This document shows positions 61,027 to 64,000 of a DNA stretch of 64,000 nucleotides, one piece after another. The stretch's first letter is position 1. Every line of letters starts with the position of its first letter. The notes beneath the pieces are model-generated. The model saw only the letters and a list, made by a program, of their open reading frames with translations, did no database searches and was not told the origin of the DNA. The stretch comes from Chitinophaga silvisoli (GTDB lineage Bacteria > Bacteroidota > Bacteroidia > Chitinophagales > Chitinophagaceae), in NCBI RefSeq assembly GCF_003412465.1, contig NZ_QTJV01000010.1, positions 62,001 to 126,000 on the forward strand. The letters run 5' to 3'. The position numbers and the translations under genes were made by a program.

Positions 61027-61587
61027 ATGATAGATGAGGCCACTATAAGCATGTTAGCCGGAAGGGTCGCTACAGGTGATGAAGATGCCTACCGGCAATT
61101 ATTCAGGTTATTTTATAAGCCGCTTAGCAAGTTTGCATATACAATTGTAAAATCGATGGAGCCGGCAGAGGAAATTGCTTCAGACGTATTTGTGAACGTC
61201 TGGAAGAACCGGGAGCGGCTCTTAGAGATTGCCAGCCTGAAAGTATACCTGTATGTGGCAGCGAAAAACCTTTCCCTGAATTACCTGAACAGGCAAAAGT
61301 TACCTCACTTTAGTCTTGACGAACTGGATGTGGAAATGAGTGCCGGAGACCGAAGCCCGGAGCAGCTCCTGATCTCCGGCGAAATGGCTAAAAAAATAAG
61401 CGAAGCGGTAAATAACCTGCCTCCCAGGTGTAAGATCATCTTTAAACTGGTCCGGGAAGACGGATTAAAATATAAAGAAGTAGCCCGTATCTTAGACATC
61501 TCCGTCAATACGGTTGACGTACAAATGGCCATTGCCGGCAAAAAGATCAGTGAATCCCTAAAATTATACCTGCCTTTCCAGGGATAA
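61027..61587 (+). CDS. ECF-type RNA polymerase sigma factor (FecI-like)
   Basis: A 186-residue sigma-70 family ECF factor: region 2 (YRQLFRLFYKPLSKFAYTI, EEIASDVFVNVWKNRERL) and region 4 (LPPRCKIIFKLVREDGLKYK, VARILDISVNTVDVQMAIAG). Such factors sit ahead of FecR and SusC/FecA genes and are freed when the receptor binds ligand. The first gene of that cassette here. The 306-nt upstream spacer shows no recognisable promoter. Confidence 0.93.
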   Translation: MIDEATISMLAGRVATGDEDAYRQLFRLFYKPLSKFAYTIVKSMEPAEEIASDVFVNVWKNRERLLEIASLKVYLYVAAKNLSLNYLNRQKLPHFSLDELDVEMSAGDRSPEQLLISGEMAKKISEAVNNLPPRCKIIFKLVREDGLKYKEVARILDISVNTVDVQMAIAGKKISESLKLYLPFQG

Positions 61588-61726
61588 GTAAGATAGTTTA
61601 TTGTCTGCCCGCCGGGTTAAACCCTTTACCAGCATTCATTTCAACTTTTTTTAAAAAAAATTGAATTTCCTTTAGTGGATTCTTTCATTTTCTGTGTCCT
61701 GATAATTGAAGCCTTTTATTTTTTAT

Positions 61727-62773
61727 ATGGATCAAAGTAGAATCTGGTTATTACTGGCAAGGAAAATTTCGGGGGAAGCAACCCTTGATGAATTGCGGGA
61801 ACTGGAAATGTTACTGAAAGATGACCCGGCTTTAAGGTACTATGCTTCTCTGATGAAGGAGATATCGCTGAAGACCCCTGATCCGGTTACAGGGGTTGAA
61901 GAGGCATTGGAAAAGCACATGAAATTGATCCAGTCACCTGCCATACAGGCAAAACAACCTAAACGGGTGCTTTTCCGCAGCATGGCAGTAGCCGCCAGTA
62001 TCCTCATCGCCGGTATTGTCATATGGGGCATCTGGCCGGGATCGGGGCAAAGGTACCCGGGCCATGAACTACTGTCCAGCGAGGTGTCAACCAGGCATGG
62101 CTCCCGCTCAAAGATTACCCTGCCGGATGGTTCGGTCGTATGGCTGAACGTAGGCAGTAAACTGAATTACGACTATGGCAAGTCTGACAGCCGTGAAGTA
62201 GTACTGGAAGGAGAGGCTTTTTTTGATGTACAAAAAGATGAAAACAGGCCATTTTTGATTCATACCCGCAAGATGGATATCACTGTATTGGGCACAACAT
62301 TCAATGTAAGATCGTACAGGGACGATAAAACGGTGGAAACCTCCCTCATCCAGGGTAAAGTAGAAGTGACGATCAAAGGAGACAAGCCTGAAAAAATCAT
62401 ACTGGCACCTAATCAAAAGATCGTGTTGCCGAACCAGGAAGCAGCAGTCATTGCACCCTCAAATACAGCGACAACAGGCAAAGAACAATATACGTTGAGT
62501 GAGGTCCGTATCAATCCGAAGGACAGCCTGGTGGTTGAAACCGCATGGAAAGAGAACTATCTCATTTTCAACAATGAAAGATTTGAAGACATCGCAATAA
62601 AAATGGAACGCTGGTTCGATGTACACATCATATTCCAGGATTCCGCAGTGAAGAATTACCGGTTCACCGGCACCTTCGCCAATGAAACAGTTGAACAGAC
62701 ACTGGATGCATTGCAGTTTTCATCCATGTTCCATTATCATATCGATAAAAAGCAGGTCATTATAAAACGATAG
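61727..62773 (+). CDS. FecR-family anti-sigma factor
   Basis: A 348-residue inner-membrane anti-sigma factor. A cytoplasmic N-terminus (MDQSRIWLLLARKISGEATL) is followed by a membrane helix (about 86-102, SMAVAASILIAGIVIWGIW). The periplasmic FecR domain (about 115-215) has SKITLPDGSVVWLNVGSKLN and VLEGEAFFDVQKDENRPF, and the C-terminal DUF4974-like domain (about 270-348) has IAIKMERWFDVHIIF. The ATG at 61727 is chosen over TTG 61706. It passes the receptor signal to the ECF sigma factor encoded just before it. Confidence 0.93.
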   Translation: MDQSRIWLLLARKISGEATLDELRELEMLLKDDPALRYYASLMKEISLKTPDPVTGVEEALEKHMKLIQSPAIQAKQPKRVLFRSMAVAASILIAGIVIWGIWPGSGQRYPGHELLSSEVSTRHGSRSKITLPDGSVVWLNVGSKLNYDYGKSDSREVVLEGEAFFDVQKDENRPFLIHTRKMDITVLGTTFNVRSYRDDKTVETSLIQGKVEVTIKGDKPEKIILAPNQKIVLPNQEAAVIAPSNTATTGKEQYTLSEVRINPKDSLVVETAWKENYLIFNNERFEDIAIKMERWFDVHIIFQDSAVKNYRFTGTFANETVEQTLDALQFSSMFHYHIDKKQVIIKR

Positions 62774-62898
62774 CCTAAGGGTCATATCAACCAAATTTTT
62801 GCTTATAACTATTGAACTTAATATCTCATAAAAACTAAACCGCAGTATGCATTTTTGATGTAAACACATACCTGTTTCTAATTACAACATGAAATGAA

Positions 62899-62927
62899 AA
62901 GGGGAAATGCTACGAACATTCCCCCTT
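62899..62927 (+). other. Hairpin in the fecR-susC spacer
   Basis: Stem 62899-62909 with 62917-62927 (one mismatch), loop of 7 nt, no T run. It may stabilise or partially attenuate the downstream mRNA. The 240-nt spacer contains nothing else recognised. Confidence 0.4.
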
Positions 62928-63013
62928 CAACCAAGATCATTACAGTTACCGGCTGCTTCATTTGGCGATGAGGCTGGTCCTGTATTTTATTGACCTTTAA
63001 TCAATCTAAAAGT

Positions 63014-64000
63014 ATGGAAAAAACCAGACTTCTGTCTTTTTTACCAAAACCTGAATCTGTTTTAAAAGTTTTTTTTGTCATGAAACTGGCCTTTACGGTG
63101 ATATTGCTGACCTGTATGCAGGTGTCTGCGAATGTTTATTCGCAGCAGCGGTTCACATTAAATCTGGAGGAAATTAAGCTGGCCAGGCTACTTAAGCTGA
63201 TTGAAAGGGAAAGTGATTACCGGTTTGTATACAGCAATGACCTGATTGCCACTGATGAAAAAGTTACTGTCAACGTAGATAATCAACCACTGGAAAAGGT
63301 GCTGGAACAGGCACTGACCCATACCGGTCTCACTTTCAAGGTGATGTCAGGAAAGTTGGTGGGTATTGCTCCCGGCTCGCAGGTGATAGCCGATAATCCG
63401 GTGAAAGGGCTTATCACGGATGCTTCCGGAGCACCACTGCCGGGTGTAAGTGTAAGGATTGCTAAAACAGGCAAAGGCACTGTCACCAATGCCAATGGTG
63501 AATTCCAGCTGGAAGCACCTACTACCGCTACCCTGGTGATTAGCTACGTAGGTTATTTAGATCAGGAAGTGCCGGTAAAAGGCCGTTCGACTGTGAATGT
63601 AACCATGGTCCTGGATACAAAAGGCCTGAATGAAGTGGTGGTGATTGCCTATGGTACGGCCAACCGCAAAACCTTTACCGGCTCCCTGGCACAGGTGGAA
63701 GGGAAAACCCTGGAAAGCAGGCCTGTCACCAATGCATTTAATGCACTGGAAGGCGCAGCCCCGGGTGTACAGGTAAATGCAGGTTCTGGTCAGCCGGGTG
63801 ATGGCCCCAGCATCCGTATACGTGGTATCGGTTCTATCAATGCCAGCAGTGAGCCCCTGTACGTGGTGGATGGTGTTCCCTATTCCGGTGATATTTCAAG
63901 CATTAATGCCAACGATATAGAAAGTATTTCCCTGCTGAAAGATGCTGCCTCCTCTGCCTTGTATGGAGCCCGCGCCGCAAATGGCGTAGTCATGATCACG
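63014..64000 (+). CDS. SusC/RagA-family TonB-linked receptor with STN domain, 3'-truncated
   Basis: Open for 329 codons from ATG 63014 to the window edge without a stop. Segments: an N-terminal extension and signal region (MEKTRLLSFLPKPESV, then VMKLAFTVILLTCMQVSAN); an STN secretin/TonB short domain (about 50-115, LNLEEIKLARLLKLIERESD); a carboxypeptidase-like domain (about 130-200, PVKGLITDASGAPLPGVSV); the SusC plug motif (NEVVVIAYGTANRKTFTGSL) and LYVVDGVPYSGDIS. The STN domain fits signalling to the FecR and sigma factor just upstream. A SusD partner would be expected beyond the window. Confidence 0.93.
   Translation, partial: MEKTRLLSFLPKPESVLKVFFVMKLAFTVILLTCMQVSANVYSQQRFTLNLEEIKLARLLKLIERESDYRFVYSNDLIATDEKVTVNVDNQPLEKVLEQALTHTGLTFKVMSGKLVGIAPGSQVIADNPVKGLITDASGAPLPGVSVRIAKTGKGTVTNANGEFQLEAPTTATLVISYVGYLDQEVPVKGRSTVNVTMVLDTKGLNEVVVIAYGTANRKTFTGSLAQVEGKTLESRPVTNAFNALEGAAPGVQVNAGSGQPGDGPSIRIRGIGSINASSEPLYVVDGVPYSGDISSINANDIESISLLKDAASSALYGARAANGVVMIT

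Overview
The window is chromosomal DNA of a Bacteroidota bacterium, most likely a Chitinophaga or close relative (Chitinophagaceae). Supporting signs are the SprE/PorW component of the type IX secretion system, an ECF sigma/FecR/SusC cassette with an STN domain, TonB-linked barrels, Bacteroidota-type -7 elements (TAnnTTTG) ahead of many genes, a YpdA-like bacillithiol reductase, a NagB fused to a PIG-L domain, and a lanthipeptide leader of the Bacteroidota class I type. No phage, insertion sequence, CRISPR array or rRNA was seen. Two identical tRNA-Val genes are present.

Layout. 1-6.2 kb: the 3' part of pyrG, yidC and a TonB-dependent receptor. 6.2-9.6 kb: a leftward operon of S41 protease, LytS-type kinase and LytTR regulator. 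9.6-12.2 kb: the most unusual stretch. It holds a 56-codon lanthipeptide precursor on the minus strand, a 470-bp divergent spacer with iterated repeats, a LanC-like cyclase with altered key residues, a stand-alone C39-like domain lacking its Cys and His, and a short tandem echo of that domain. 12.4-29.8 kb: envelope and housekeeping genes (M28 peptidase, PBP1A, SprE/PorW, bactofilin, AtpZ, SprT, DUF4407, sucC, punA, a porin, an L,D-transpeptidase), with an unusual nested palindrome after sucC and a likely 22-residue small protein. 29.9-32.7 kb: two unrelated NADP isocitrate dehydrogenases side by side. 32.8-36.6 kb: an SGNH hydrolase, then a LiaF-like protein, DUF4288 protein and a second LytS/LytTR pair. 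36.8-39.4 kb: mntR-mntH with a candidate operator. 39.5-42.7 kb: three secreted proteins of unknown function. 42.9-43.9 kb: clpS-aat (N-degron pathway). 44-48.3 kb: a CPA2 antiporter, two small hypotheticals and an HtrA-like protease. 48.4-60.7 kb: tRNA-Val x2, mtaB, plsC-priA, murB, ypdA, a glutamine amidotransferase/methyltransferase pair and nagB. 61-64 kb: sigma factor, FecR and the 5' end of a SusC-like receptor cut by the window edge.

Functional connections. sucC and the two IDHs belong to the TCA cycle. yidC, PBP1A, MurB, L,D-transpeptidase, bactofilin and SprE/PorW serve the envelope. MntR probably represses itself and mntH. ClpS and Aat act together in N-end-rule proteolysis. Sigma/FecR/SusC form a surface-signalling cassette, and NagB fits amino-sugar (chitin) use. 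Residue and base positions were read by hand from the sequence; family names come from motif recognition, not database searches.
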